Assembly (NCBI GenBank): GCA_019261985.1
Contig: JAFAQY010000088.1
Span: 1-64,000 of the forward strand
DNA length: 64,000 bases
Origin: Bryobacterales bacterium
GTDB taxonomy: Bacteria > Acidobacteriota > Terriglobia > Bryobacterales > Bryobacteraceae
Direction: 5' to 3'
How positions within the stretch are numbered: position 1 is the stretch's first letter; each line of letters opens with the position of its first letter. Of the stretch, positions 16,698 through 26,458 are shown piece by piece. A program made the translations under genes and the position numbers. Below the pieces are notes generated by a model, which was given only the letters and a program-made list of their open reading frames with translations, ran no database searches and was not told the origin of the DNA.

Positions 16698-17429
16698 TTA
16701 TTTATCGCGCACTCTCATCCGCACGATGCCTTTTTCATCGACGTATTCGCGGTTGTTGTCGCAAACGAACTCCACCATCTCGTAATCGGGTATCCGCTTG
16801 TACGCCAGCGTATAAACCACGGGCTTTTCCAGGGTCACCGGGTCTTCGATCGTGATCTGGTCGTGCAACACATCGGGCGCCGCCAGCCTGAACCGCTCCG
16901 CAATCCGCATCTGCTCGCTATGCGGCATGCCGCGATACCCGTTCACGGTTGTCTTGATCCCGACGGTATCCACCGCCAAGGTGTCGCCCTCCCAATGTCC
17001 CACCGAGCGCCCGTAATAGCCGGGCGGAACATCGTCGATTTTCGCCTGTGGACGATCGATGTACACGCGCCGAACTTCGCTGAAGGCCTCGGAAATAAAC
17101 GTGACCTGCTTCGGCGTTTGAATGATCTCCACGGGATAAGTCGCGACGGACATCATGTTGGGCACGCCATACGGCACGCACTGAACGCTTGCATTGGCGA
17201 GTTGCTCGCCGCGCGCATTCGCCGCCGCTTCCGCGGCGCGCCGTGCGTCGTACGCCTTGGTATATTCCGGCTTCAACACGATGGGTCCCGCCGGAGGCGC
17301 CGCGAGTTTTGGGTCCGCGCCGCGTCCGCCTCTATATGGTCCCCAGACGCCCGTCAAATCGGGCTTGGATTGCGCCTGAAGCACAACCGCAATCCAGCCG
17401 CACGCAAACAGAACCTTCGCTAATCGCAT
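16698..17429 (-). CDS. Secreted GHWxGDT-family protein, copy 2
   Basis: 243 residues with a signal peptide (MRLAKVLFACGWIAVVLQAQ). Motifs in order: DLTGVWGPYRGG, CVPYGVPNMM, IIQTPKQVTFI, GHWEGDTLAVDTVGI, and a C-terminal CDNNREY. Same family as the genes at 15905 and 32746, but shorter in the first third. It begins three bases after the upstream DUF6152 gene ends. Periplasmic or secreted; function unknown. Confidence 0.8.
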   Translation of the reverse strand: MRLAKVLFACGWIAVVLQAQSKPDLTGVWGPYRGGRGADPKLAAPPAGPIVLKPEYTKAYDARRAAEAAANARGEQLANASVQCVPYGVPNMMSVATYPVEIIQTPKQVTFISEAFSEVRRVYIDRPQAKIDDVPPGYYGRSVGHWEGDTLAVDTVGIKTTVNGYRGMPHSEQMRIAERFRLAAPDVLHDQITIEDPVTLEKPVVYTLAYKRIPDYEMVEFVCDNNREYVDEKGIVRMRVRDK

Positions 17430-17432
17430 GGC

Positions 17433-17831
17433 CTATTGTTTCGGTTCGCGCCCCGGGCCGTTTCCCAGCACGCGCCCATCCGGCAGCGTCGCCTGCGACA
17501 GGAACCCGCCGTTTTGACCGCTCTTTAGCGGATTAATGACCAGCGTGGCTTTATCGCCCTTATGAAGGCTGCTGAATTTCCAGCCGCTGTTTTGCAGAAT
17601 GCTGGGGCTGCCGAGCTCGATACTCCAGTGCTTTGCCGCGCCGGATTCGTCGGGGACGTCAATCTCGATGTAACAGTGCGGATTGGTCCATTCGAAAGCG
17701 GTGACCGTCCCGTTCAACGTAATCCGTTTGGTCATGTCGAACATCGTAAATGAATGGTGCGCCACGACCGGCGCCACCATCATCGTAGCCAGTAGGACAA
17801 GCTTCAGCTTGTCCACGTGTTTTCCCCTCAT
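17433..17831 (-). CDS. DUF6152 secreted protein, copy 2, with a repeat inside its signal peptide
   Basis: 132 residues from the ATG at 17831, which has a GGGAGG ribosome site; a GTG at 17816 with GAGGGG upstream is an alternative. The mature protein is predicted to start at HHSF after VVA, and the core reads RITLNGTVTAFEWTNPHCYIEIDVPDE. The hydrophobic start of the signal peptide (VDKLKLVLL) is encoded by the perfect palindrome at 17795-17814, a copy of the dispersed repeat also found at 47103. So part of this signal peptide appears to come from a repeat. Confidence 0.82.
   Translation of the reverse strand: MRGKHVDKLKLVLLATMMVAPVVAHHSFTMFDMTKRITLNGTVTAFEWTNPHCYIEIDVPDESGAAKHWSIELGSPSILQNSGWKFSSLHKGDKATLVINPLKSGQNGGFLSQATLPDGRVLGNGPGREPKQ
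17792..17816. repeat. Dispersed hairpin repeat inside coding sequence
   Basis: GGACAAGCT (17795-17803) and AGCTTGTCC (17806-17814) form a 9-bp perfect hairpin with a 2-base loop, preceded by GTA. A stretch of 22 bases is identical to the copy at 47103-47125. On the minus strand the copy continues CTACTGG, which is also what follows the related copy at 47174-47196. It lies entirely within the DUF6152 copy-2 signal-peptide region. Confidence 0.75.
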
Positions 17832-17861
17832 CAGCGGACCTCCCGAATGAAAAACCGTTTA

Positions 17862-19139
17862 TTATGATACTCCAAGCCGCAGAACTAATTCCTCCTCTTG
17901 CTCCGGGAACACTGTTCGTAGATCAAGAACCAGACGATCGTTTTCGATCCGTGCAATCACCGGCGGGTCGCCCGCTCGCAACCTGCGCTCGTGCGCGATT
18001 GCATCTCCTGGCAATGCAAGAAGCCACGTGGGGAGCGTCTGCTCAGGCGTCGAGCCGCCGCCTGCTACACTTTCGCCGGGAATAATTTCGAACTGCGGTA
18101 CGCGGCAGCGGATGCGCTCGGCCCTTTCGCGGATTTCGCCAGCCGTAATCCGGATCATGCGAAGGGCGGGAACGGCAGTCCACTCCTCGAACAGCGTGTG
18201 CCGCAAAGTGGTTTCAAGGGCGCGCGTGATTAACTTATCCACACGCAGCGCGCGAAATAGCGGATTGCACCGCAGCCGCTGCACCAATTCCGCATCGCCA
18301 GCGAGAATACCCGCCTGCGGTCCACCAAGCAGTTTGTCCCCGCTGAAAGAGATCAGATTCACTCCAGCGGCGAAGCTCTCCTCCAGGCGCGGCTCGGCAA
18401 TTCCGAACGGCGCAAGGTCGGTGATGCAGCCGCTGCCCAAGTCTTCGTAAAGCGGCAGCGCGCGTTCGCGCGCAAGCGCCGCCAACTCCTGCAGACTGGG
18501 CTTGGACGTAAATCCCTCGATCCGAAAATTACTGGGATGAACTCGCATCAGCAGCCGCGTGTTCTCATGGATTGCATCGCGATAATCGTTGATGTGCGTG
18601 CGATTTGTCGTTCCAACTTCCCGAAGCCGCGCGCCCGAGGCAGCCATAATGTCGGGGATACGAAATCCGTCGCCGATCTCGATCAATTCGCCGCGGCTCA
18701 CGATCGCTTCCCCGCCCCGCGCAAGTTCGTTCAGCGCGAGCAAAACGGCGGCGGCATTGTTGTTAACCGCAATCGCCGGCTTTCCCGTGAGCCGTTCAAG
18801 GAGCCCCCCGATATGCGAATCGCGCTTCCCGCGCTTGCCCGTCGAGAGATCGTATTCGAGATTCGAGTAGCCGGTTACCGATTCGAAATGTGCCAGCGGC
18901 GCGCGGCCCAGATTTGTATGCAAAATTACGCCAGTCGCATTAATCAGCTGCTTTAGCGAACTCTCGCGCAGCCGTTGGATGTTCTCGCGTATCTCGCATT
19001 CTGCGTCGCCCGGATTTTTCGACGCGCGCATCCGCGCGAGAACTCGTCGCGCTTCGGAAACAATTAGCGAACGTGGCGCTTCAACATCGGCGAGCTTGCG
19101 AACCAGCTCGTCCACCGGCGGCAAATCCCGCAACTTCAC
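17862..19139 (-). CDS. selA: L-seryl-tRNA(Sec) selenium transferase
   Basis: 425 residues, close to the usual ~460 of SelA, a PLP enzyme that converts seryl-tRNA(Sec) to selenocysteyl-tRNA(Sec). The N-terminal SelA domain (LPPVDELVRKL) is followed by the fold-type I core: INATGVILHTNLGRAPL, VNNNAAAVLLALNELA, YEDLGSGC and the PLP-lysine motif FSGDKLLGGPQAG. The GTG start overlaps the xerC stop codon (GTGA). selB, selD and tRNA(Sec) are not in this window. I found no gene here that needs UGA read as selenocysteine. Confidence 0.93.
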   Translation of the reverse strand: MKLRDLPPVDELVRKLADVEAPRSLIVSEARRVLARMRASKNPGDAECEIRENIQRLRESSLKQLINATGVILHTNLGRAPLAHFESVTGYSNLEYDLSTGKRGKRDSHIGGLLERLTGKPAIAVNNNAAAVLLALNELARGGEAIVSRGELIEIGDGFRIPDIMAASGARLREVGTTNRTHINDYRDAIHENTRLLMRVHPSNFRIEGFTSKPSLQELAALARERALPLYEDLGSGCITDLAPFGIAEPRLEESFAAGVNLISFSGDKLLGGPQAGILAGDAELVQRLRCNPLFRALRVDKLITRALETTLRHTLFEEWTAVPALRMIRITAGEIRERAERIRCRVPQFEIIPGESVAGGGSTPEQTLPTWLLALPGDAIAHERRLRAGDPPVIARIENDRLVLDLRTVFPEQEEELVLRLGVS

Positions 19140-20056
19140 TTGTGAGCACCCCGGCGTTCTTTAGCTTTCGGGTGGGCCCGGTCGTAAACGGCCATCAAAT
19201 CGGTGAGCGAAACTTGCGTGTATTTTTGGGTCGTGGATAGAGTCGCGTGCCCCAGCAGTTCTTGAATCGCGCGCAGATCGGCGCCATCGGCGAGCAAATG
19301 CGTCGCATACGCGTGGCGAAAACTGTGCGGATGCAGCGAAGAATCGCCCGCCAAAATACGGCCGTAAAATTTCACGATGCCGAAAGCCGTTCGAGTAGCC
19401 AATCGCCTGCCGCGCTTGCTAACGAACAAGGCCTTCTCATTTGGTTTGGCCGTGCGTATCGTCAGGTATTTGTCCATCGCCGTCGCAGCCTTCGCGGCAT
19501 AAGGCACCTGCCGCTCCTTCCGCCCTTTGCCGCGAACGCGAATCCAACGCTCGTTGCGATCGATGTCTTCCAGATTAATCCCAACCAATTCGCTGATCCG
19601 CACACCGCAGCCGTAAAGCAATTCAAATAAAAGCAAATCCCGGGCGAGAAAAGGCCGATCCATTTCCGTGGCTGCGACTGAATCGATCAATCCGTTGGTT
19701 TGCTCCGCCGTTGGAACCACCGGCACGCGCTTAGGCGCTTTCGGTGTCCGCAGCAAGCGCGCGACATTGGCGGGAATCGTTTTCTCCCGCGACATGAAAT
19801 GAAACAACGATCGCACCGCAGCCAATTTACGGCGAATGGAAGTAACGTTCAAATTCTGATCGTAAAGCGCTCCGAGCCATTCGCGAAGGTCGAGCGGCGT
19901 AATCGCCGCGGGCGAAGGAGGTTCAGTTTCAGGCGGTGAAAAATAGTCCACGAATTGCCGCAAATCCGATTGGTAATTCCGCAACGTGTGCGGCGAAGCA
20001 TTTTTAATCCGCAGCGATGCGAGATAGCGGTCGATGGCTTCCGCTAATTCAGACAT
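19136..20056 (-). CDS. xerC: Tyrosine recombinase XerC
   Basis: 306 residues from [15 protein letters not shown] (ATG at 20056); the open frame runs further up but that part is the shadow of trmFO. The N-terminal SAM-like DNA-binding domain (ASPHTLRNYQSDLRQFVDYF) is followed by the catalytic domain with Arg in YGCGVRISEL, Lys in VRGKGRKERQ, HSFRHAYATHLL, LGHATLSTTQ and the nucleophile Tyr in KYTQVS. XerC-type enzymes resolve chromosome dimers at dif. Position next to trmFO, as in many Firmicutes and Acidobacteria, supports a housekeeping role rather than phage or integron integrase. No dif site is visible in this window. Confidence 0.93.
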   Translation of the reverse strand: MSELAEAIDRYLASLRIKNASPHTLRNYQSDLRQFVDYFSPPETEPPSPAAITPLDLREWLGALYDQNLNVTSIRRKLAAVRSLFHFMSREKTIPANVARLLRTPKAPKRVPVVPTAEQTNGLIDSVAATEMDRPFLARDLLLFELLYGCGVRISELVGINLEDIDRNERWIRVRGKGRKERQVPYAAKAATAMDKYLTIRTAKPNEKALFVSKRGRRLATRTAFGIVKFYGRILAGDSSLHPHSFRHAYATHLLADGADLRAIQELLGHATLSTTQKYTQVSLTDLMAVYDRAHPKAKERRGAHK

Positions 20057-21345
20057 GAGCGCAGCGGTATTCCTGCAGCGCCTCGAGCGCGCGCCGGCAA
20101 ATTTCGGCGTGGCGCAATTTCCGGTCCCGCGGCGGGTTTTCAAGACGCGGCAAAAGATCGAAAGTGATATTGGCCGGCTGATAATTCTCTTCGTCCGCGC
20201 TACATACGTATTCAACTAGCGAGCCGAGCGCGGTTTGACGTGGAACCTGTTGCGCTCCCGTCGCGTTCTGCGCCGCAATCAATCCCGTCGCAATCGATTC
20301 CACATATCCTTCCACGCCCGATATTTGACCCGCGAAATAAATATTCGGGTTCTTCTTCAGCGCGAGATTTGAATCGAGCAACGCCGGACCGTTGATATAA
20401 GTGTTCCGGTGAACTTGACCGAAGCGCAAGAATTCGGCACGCTCCAAGCCCGGAATCATCCGAAGCACTCGCTGCTGTTCCGGAAAGCGCATGTGGTTTT
20501 GGAAGCCAACAAGATTATAACTTCCGGCACGCGCATTTTCTCGCCGGAGTTGAACGACGGCGTATGGCCGTTTACCGGTTCGAGGATTTTCAAGGCCGAC
20601 GGGTTTCATCGGGCCGAAACGCAGCGTATCGCGCCCGCGCCTCGCGAGTTCTTCGATCGGCAGGCACGCTTCGAAATAACGCGCGCGATCTTGTTCAATA
20701 TGAACGGGCACGCTTTCGGCTGAAAGCAGCGCCTCGAGAAAAGTTTCGTATTCCGATTTGTCGAACGGGCAATTCAGATAATCATCGGAGTTGTCCATCG
20801 ATTTTCCATATCGCGATGCCGCGAACGCGATGGACATGTCAATTGTTTCGGCGTCGACGATCGGGCTAATGCTGTCGTAAAAGAAAAGCCGCTGCGAGCC
20901 GGTGATGCGGCCGATTTCCGCCGCTAAAGCATCCGATGTCAACGGGCCGCTGGCAACGATCCACGTTTTGGCGGGATCGAGCGAAGTGATTTCTTCACGC
21001 CGAACTTCAATCAGCGGCTCGGATTCAATGGCCCGCGTCACTTCCGAAGCGAAGAGTTCGCGATCCACCGTTAATGCGTGGCCCGCGGGAACGCGGACGC
21101 GCGGAGCGATTTCGCCCACCAGCAGCGATCCGAGCCGGCGCAGTTCTTCTTTCAGCAGCCATGGAGCGGTGTTTTCCTGCTCGGTTTTCAGCGAGTTACT
21201 GCACACGAGTTCGGCAAGCGCAGGCGTTTTATGAGCCGCCGTTTGCAGCCGCGGGCGCATCTCATACAACACGGCACGAATGCCCGCGCGCGCGACTTGC
21301 CATGCGGCTTCGCACCCGGCGAGGCCGCCGCCGATTACATTGATT

Positions 21346-21356
<11 letters not shown>
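20049..21356 (-). CDS. trmFO: Methylenetetrahydrofolate-tRNA-(uracil-5-)-methyltransferase
   Basis: 435 residues from a GTG at 21356 ([19 protein letters not shown]). FAD-binding [10 protein letters not shown] sits at the N-terminus; [19 protein letters not shown] and the C-terminal [20 protein letters not shown] are TrmFO signatures. It makes 5-methyluridine at position 54 of tRNA using methylene-THF. The frame upstream to 21428 lies inside the mutase gene and is not used. It overlaps the mutase stop by 11 bases and xerC by 8, giving the order mutase-trmFO-xerC-selA. Confidence 0.94.
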
Positions 21357-22866
<1,510 letters not shown>

Positions 22867-23008
22867 CGTAGCAGCGCGGCTGGAACAAACGTTCGCGCGC
22901 TAACATTTCCTGGCTCGCATTTTGTCGAGCGGGTTGTAATTATGTTGCTACAATCGCCGTTAGGACCGCCGCTATTTGGCGCCCGCGACAAGGAGCACAG
23001 GCCGAAAG

Positions 23009-24502
23009 ATGAAACCCGCCCCTGGCCTTCCGGAGACTGTCGGATCCCTCCGCTCTCACAACAAATATGGACAACGAGAGCTAGCGCAACGTTCTGTTAA
23101 AGACGAGCTGCGCGAGAATCTGATTTGCAAGCTGGAACGGAAGGAAACGCTTTTCCCCGGTATTGTAGGCTTCGACGATACCGTCGTCCCACAGATCGTG
23201 AATGCCGTGTTATCGCGTCACAATTTCATTCTGCTCGGTTTGCGCGGACAAGCTAAGACCAAAGTAATCCGGCTGCTGGCAAACCTTCTGGATGAACGCG
23301 TCCCGTTTATCGCCGGCTGCGAGATTCACGACAACCCTTTCAGCCCGATCTGCAAAGGATGCCGCGAACTTTTGGCCGAGAAGGGGGATGCCACGCCGGT
23401 GGCATGGCTGACGCGCGAAGATCGCTACGTGGAAAAGCTTGCCACGCCGGATGTGACCATCGCCGACATGATCGGCGACATCGATCCGATCAAGGCCGCG
23501 CGCAAGGGCCAGAACATCTCGGACGAGCTGACGGTCCACTACGGCCTGCTTCCGCGCGCGAACCGCGGTATCTTCGCGATTAATGAACTGCCGGACCTGG
23601 CCGGAAAGATTCAAGTCGGCCTGTTCAATATCATGCAAGAAGGCGACGTGCAGATTAAGGGCTATCCCGTGCGTCTGCCGCTGGATTTGATGCTGGTCTT
23701 CACGGCCAATCCCGAGGACTACACGGCGCGCGGCAAAATCATCACGCCGCTGAAAGACCGCATCGGAAGCGAAATCCGCACGCATTATCCATCCACGCTC
23801 GAACACGGCATGGATATCACGCGCCAGGAATCGTGGACGACCCGCCGCACGCCTGTGGAGCTAAAAATCCCGGAGTACATTCGCGAGACTATCGAACAGC
23901 TCGCGTTTGCCGCTCGCGAAGACAAGAAAGTGGACAAGCGCTCCGGCGTCAGCCAGCGTTTGCCGATTTCCGTGCTGGAGAATGTGGTATCGAATGCCGA
24001 GCGGCGCGCTTTAGTCGCAGGCGAGCCGGTCGCGGTGCCTCGCGTTCTGGATGTCTACGCGGCGCTGCCTTCGATCACGGGCAAACTCGAGCTGGAATAC
24101 GAGGGCGAGCTGAAGGGCGGGGATTCCGTCGCGCGCGAGTTGATCCGCCTTGCTGTTGGCAAAGTTTTCACTCGTTTTTACGATGGAGAGAATCTCAACT
24201 CGGTCGTGCAGTGGTTCGAACTCGGCGGCTCGATGAAACTGGATGAAGTACTGCCATCGGGGAAGATGCTGACAGAGCTGAATAAGATACAGGGCCTGCT
24301 TGAGAAGACCAAGCGGCTTGGCCTGACTGCGAGTGAGCCGGACGCAATCCGGGCGGGCGCGGCTGAATTTATCTTGGAAGGCCTGTACGCGCACCGGCGC
24401 ATCAGCCGCAATGAAGAGGCTGGTTTTACGGCAGAAGCACGGCGCCGCGAACCGCCATCGGATGACGCGCGTTCGAAGCCGTCCAAACGGAATTATCAAT
24501 GA
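23009..24502 (+). CDS. MoxR/magnesium-chelatase-like AAA+ ATPase
   Basis: About 497 residues from MKPAPGLPETVG. AAA+ core with a Walker A variant FILLGLRGQAKTKV, a Walker B variant GIFAINELPDLAGK and the sensor region LMLVFTANPEDYTARG. An inserted cysteine cluster (CEIHDNPFSPICKGCREL) may bind zinc. The C-terminal half is the lid and a helical extension. It is like ChlI/BchI but the neighbour, a VWA protein, argues for a MoxR-VWA chaperone pair (as RavA-ViaA) rather than chlorophyll synthesis; no other chelatase gene is near. The TGA overlaps the ATG of the next gene (ATGA). Confidence 0.85.
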   Translation: MKPAPGLPETVGSLRSHNKYGQRELAQRSVKDELRENLICKLERKETLFPGIVGFDDTVVPQIVNAVLSRHNFILLGLRGQAKTKVIRLLANLLDERVPFIAGCEIHDNPFSPICKGCRELLAEKGDATPVAWLTREDRYVEKLATPDVTIADMIGDIDPIKAARKGQNISDELTVHYGLLPRANRGIFAINELPDLAGKIQVGLFNIMQEGDVQIKGYPVRLPLDLMLVFTANPEDYTARGKIITPLKDRIGSEIRTHYPSTLEHGMDITRQESWTTRRTPVELKIPEYIRETIEQLAFAAREDKKVDKRSGVSQRLPISVLENVVSNAERRALVAGEPVAVPRVLDVYAALPSITGKLELEYEGELKGGDSVARELIRLAVGKVFTRFYDGENLNSVVQWFELGGSMKLDEVLPSGKMLTELNKIQGLLEKTKRLGLTASEPDAIRAGAAEFILEGLYAHRRISRNEEAGFTAEARRREPPSDDARSKPSKRNYQ

Positions 24503-25719
24503 GATCGGTCCGCTACTCGCGCTACACAGGCGAGGACTTCGGCCTCACGGCCGAGGACCTGATGCAGGCTCTCTCCGACTTTTTTCTCCAGAGTGGCTTC
24601 GATAATCCATACATGCAATTCAGCGAGTGGAATCAGCACACGCTGGAGGATTTAAAGCGCGCCATCGAACAGGCGTTGGAGCGCGGCGAATTTTTCGATC
24701 CGCAGCGCGCCGAGCAGATCCGCCAAAAGCTGGAGAGCATGTCTCAGGAAGAGCTGGACCAGTTGCTCAGCCGGCTGGTTCAGAAAATGGTCGACGAAGG
24801 CTACATCACCACCGAGCAGCCGCAGGGAGGCGGGCGAGGCAAGGGCGACGCCCGTGTGGAAGTGAAAGTCACGGATAAAAGCATCGACTTTCTTGGCTTC
24901 AAGACGCTGAAGGATCTTTTGGGATCGCTGGGCCATGCCAGCTTCGGCGCACACGACACGCGCGATATGGCGACCGGAATCGAGTCGAGCGGCGCGGCAA
25001 AGAAGTATGAATTCGGCGATACGATGAACCTGGACATCGGGCAGACGCTGTTCACCGCGATGCAGCGCGAAGGTGTGACGTTGCCGCTGAATTTGGAATA
25101 CGAAGACCTGCACGTTCATCAGAGCGAGTACCAAAGCTCCTGCGCAACGGTGCTGATGCTCGATTGCAGCCACAGCATGATTCTTTACGGCGAGGATCGT
25201 TTTACTCCCGCGAAGAAGGTTGCGCTGGCGCTGGCGCATTTGATTCGCACGCAGTATCCGGGCGATACGCTGCGGTGCGTGCTGTTTCACGACACCGCGG
25301 AGGAGTTGCGAATTGAGGAACTCGCTCGGGTGCAGGTGGGCCCGTATTACACCAACACACGCGATGGCCTGATCCTGGCGCAGCGGCTGCTTGCGCAGGA
25401 GCGCAAAGACATGAAGCAGATCATCATGATCACGGATGGCAAGCCGAGTGCTTTAACTCTCGACGACGGACGCATCTATCGCAATGCCTTCGGCCTTGAT
25501 CCCCTGGTGATCAGCCGGACGCTCGAAGAAGTGAGCCGCTGCAAGCGCCAGGGCGTGCTGATCAACACCTTCATGCTCGCGAGCGATTACGGATTGGTGC
25601 AGTTCATCCAAAAGGTAACCGAACTCTGCCGGGGCAAGGCGTACTTTACGACGCCGTACACGCTGGGGCAGTACCTGCTGATGGACTACATGAACCGGAA
25701 GACGCGGACGATTCATTAG
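24499..25719 (+). CDS. VWA-domain partner of the AAA+ ATPase
   Basis: 406 residues. The N-terminal ~180 residues are helical and charged ([34 protein letters not shown]). The C-terminal VWA domain carries a MIDAS motif in [25 protein letters not shown] and [10 protein letters not shown]. No signal peptide or membrane helix, so cytoplasmic, like ViaA. It is translationally coupled to the ATPase gene and together they most likely form a metal-dependent unfolding or assembly complex with an unknown client. Distinct from the membrane-bound VWA proteins at 9-14 kb. Confidence 0.88.
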   Translation: MRSVRYSRYTGEDFGLTAEDLMQALSDFFLQSGFDNPYMQFSEWNQHTLEDLKRAIEQALERGEFFDPQRAEQIRQKLESMSQEELDQLLSRLVQKMVDEGYITTEQPQGGGRGKGDARVEVKVTDKSIDFLGFKTLKDLLGSLGHASFGAHDTRDMATGIESSGAAKKYEFGDTMNLDIGQTLFTAMQREGVTLPLNLEYEDLHVHQSEYQSSCATVLMLDCSHSMILYGEDRFTPAKKVALALAHLIRTQYPGDTLRCVLFHDTAEELRIEELARVQVGPYYTNTRDGLILAQRLLAQERKDMKQIIMITDGKPSALTLDDGRIYRNAFGLDPLVISRTLEEVSRCKRQGVLINTFMLASDYGLVQFIQKVTELCRGKAYFTTPYTLGQYLLMDYMNRKTRTIH

Positions 25720-25779
25720 TCGAGTCCTCTTGCGATGCTCGCATCCTGGTGGCGTTGCGGTCCGTACGAGCACACTGCC

Positions 25780-26147
25780 TCACCGTAATGGCAATTTCCG
25801 GACTCGAACGGAGACGGCATCGACCGACACAGCAGCCCCGGCGTCGATTACGTCAGCGTGTGACATCCATACGGCCCGAATAAGATTCACTTGAGCAGCA
25901 GCCTTTAGGCCCTCGATCCGCAAAAGGACAACCGAGGGTCCACTCATTCGCGTTAGGGCGATGTAAGTGTGAAAGTCATGGTCGAGTGTTATACAAACTC
26001 GGTTCTCGCGTCGGGCGAACTCCAGAATCTCAATGTCTTCCGATCGATCCAAACCGACTTCGGTACGTGAATCGCATCCCAGCCAAACGAGCGCAACAGT
26101 GCCGCCGCCACGGGGGACAACCCCTGATCAAGCAATACACGCGTCAT
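25780..26147 (-). pseudogene. DUF5615 (PIN-like) toxin gene with a frameshift
   Basis: The first 27 codons from ATG 26147 give MTRVLLDQGLSPVAAALLRS...WDAIHV, the standard DUF5615 N-terminus. The frame then ends in a stop, while the frame one base off continues the family with LDRSEDIEILEFARRENR and ITLDHDFH, then SVVLLRIEGL, to the end at 25780. Adding one base near 26068-26072 would restore one ~122-residue protein, the normal length. The acidic residues expected of this PIN-like nuclease family are present. Its ATG overlaps the DUF433 stop (ATGA). A sequencing indel cannot be excluded. Confidence 0.75.
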
Positions 26148-26385
26148 GCAACGCGGTGGAGATCATGAACCTCTTCGTCGACGACGGCCGCCGCGTAGTT
26201 TAGAGCCTGACGCAAGTCCTCTTCTTCCAAGAAGGGATATTCTTGAAGAATCTCTTCGCGCCGGTCGTAGGTGGCTAGGATTTCCAGTACGCGTCGAACC
26301 GTGATCCGCATGCCACGAATGCAGGGTTTACCGCCACATTGCCGGGCTCCACAGTGACGCGGTCGAAGGCTGGAATCTGGGCCAT
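26144..26385 (-). pseudogene. DUF433 antitoxin gene with a frameshift
   Basis: From ATG 26385 the frame reads MAQIPAFDRVTVEPG, a typical DUF433 start, then runs out of register. The neighbouring frame carries CGGKPCIRGMRITVRRVLEI, ATYDRREEILQEYPFLEEEDLRQALNYAA, the rest of the domain. One missing base in the CCCGG run near 26343-26347 explains the break. DUF433 proteins are the antitoxin partners of DUF5615. The open frame starting with GTG at 26392 reads the N-terminus out of frame and is not a natural start. Confidence 0.75.
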
Positions 26386-26458
26386 GACTCACATTGTACC
26401 GGTGTGCCGTTAGTCAACTCGGACCTTGGCAAGGTCATCGGTTTATACTCGTTAACAC

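Noticed and set aside
19136-20056. Integron or phage integrase, hence a mobile island
   Set aside because: The protein has XerC features, sits in a housekeeping operon with trmFO and selA, and has no attachment site, cassette array or phage genes next to it.
23009-25719. Magnesium chelatase for (bacterio)chlorophyll synthesis
   Set aside because: No other pigment gene is near, and the VWA partner lacks the AAA+ part of ChlD, which fits a MoxR-VWA pair better.
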